Positions 62,500 through 62,527 of a stretch of DNA of 62,527 bases are shown in pieces. This DNA comes from Candidatus Poribacteria bacterium (GTDB lineage: Bacteria > Poribacteria > WGA-4E > WGA-3G). Both the position numbers and the translations under genes were made by a program. How positions within the stretch are numbered: the stretch's first letter is position 1; every line of letters begins with the position of its first letter. The notes beneath the pieces are model-generated. The model was not told the origin of the DNA. It saw only the letters and a list, made by a program, of their open reading frames with translations, and made no database searches. The stretch covers positions 1-62,527 of the forward strand of contig JAJECN010000021.1 of the NCBI GenBank assembly GCA_022821965.1. The letters are read 5' to 3'.

Positions 62500-62527
62500 A
62501 TGGAAACCAAGGAAACCCCTGAAAAGC
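62500..62527 (+). CDS. Possible gene start cut by the right edge
   Basis: ATG at 62500 follows AAAGGTG by 5 bases and starts METKETPEK before the window ends. A promoter lies upstream. Too short to identify. Confidence 0.35.

Overview
The window looks like a chromosomal segment of an uncultured bacterium, most probably Candidatus Poribacteria or a close relative. That is an inference from gene content: very long secreted proteins ending in an NPFNPETWIPY-type FlgD/T9SS-like tail, SUMF1-type proteins, a sulfatase, a PhyH dioxygenase, LamG proteins, UxaA, FAH, SDR and Gfo/Idh enzymes, and several families of small palindromic repeats. No rRNA, tRNA, CRISPR array or complete transposase gene was seen. 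Gene density is high; most genes have a clear GGAGG-type ribosome binding site, and GTG or TTG starts are common.

Bases 1-11977 hold three giant surface proteins. The first is cut by the left edge and broken by a one-base frameshift; its end carries cohesin-like and dockerin-like modules. The second combines leucine-rich repeats, six cadherin-like repeats, a lamin-tail domain and a dockerin. The third combines a zinc metalloprotease domain, cadherin-like repeats and seven Ig-like repeats. All three end in the same sorting tail. Between the first and second lie a terminator-like hairpin and the relic of an operon junction. Bases 12036-22505 hold a UxaA-type dehydratase and O-methyltransferase operon, an ECF sigma/anti-sigma pair followed by an HtrA-like protein without its catalytic histidine, a membrane phospholipase D, a PhyH dioxygenase and a SUMF1-sialidase fusion.

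Bases 22885-36813 hold a LamG protein, two cyclophilin lipoproteins, a LecA-like protein, a DUF1844 protein, a possible ADP-ribosyltransferase with HEAT repeats, a TrkA-type potassium channel, YifB/ComM, a sulfatase coupled to a methyltransferase, a metallophosphoesterase, an orphan ABC ATPase, a fused MNT-HEPN protein and an FAH-SDR pair. Bases 37023-43145 hold an ECF sigma factor fused to a transmembrane helix and an external domain, its LolA/RseB-like partner, a decayed second copy of this module, and a membrane multiheme cytochrome with TPRs. Bases 43265-54857 hold SelA coupled to a SUMF1 lipoprotein, a second orphan ABC ATPase, an AddA/RecB-like helicase-nuclease, two paralogous secreted proteins, a Gfo/Idh oxidoreductase and an FG-GAP/ASPIC protein. 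Bases 54908-62316 hold a TolB-like propeller, two LamG proteins, a second membrane-tethered ECF sigma factor with a large BNR propeller, and a TlpA-like thioredoxin.

Two possible systems stand out. First, six secreted proteins of different fold (LamG, DUF1080-like, TolB-like) share a short C-terminal tag of the form K-L-A-T-x-W-G-x-L-K, different from the FlgD-like tail of the giants; it may be an undescribed sorting or anchoring signal. Second, two ECF sigma factors are built as single-pass membrane proteins with an almost identical segment just outside the membrane but unrelated external modules, as if they were one-protein signal transducers. There is also a palindromic element inserted in frame inside genes, where it encodes GTRRVP in either orientation, and a MITE family with 13-bp terminal inverted repeats and 5-bp target duplications.
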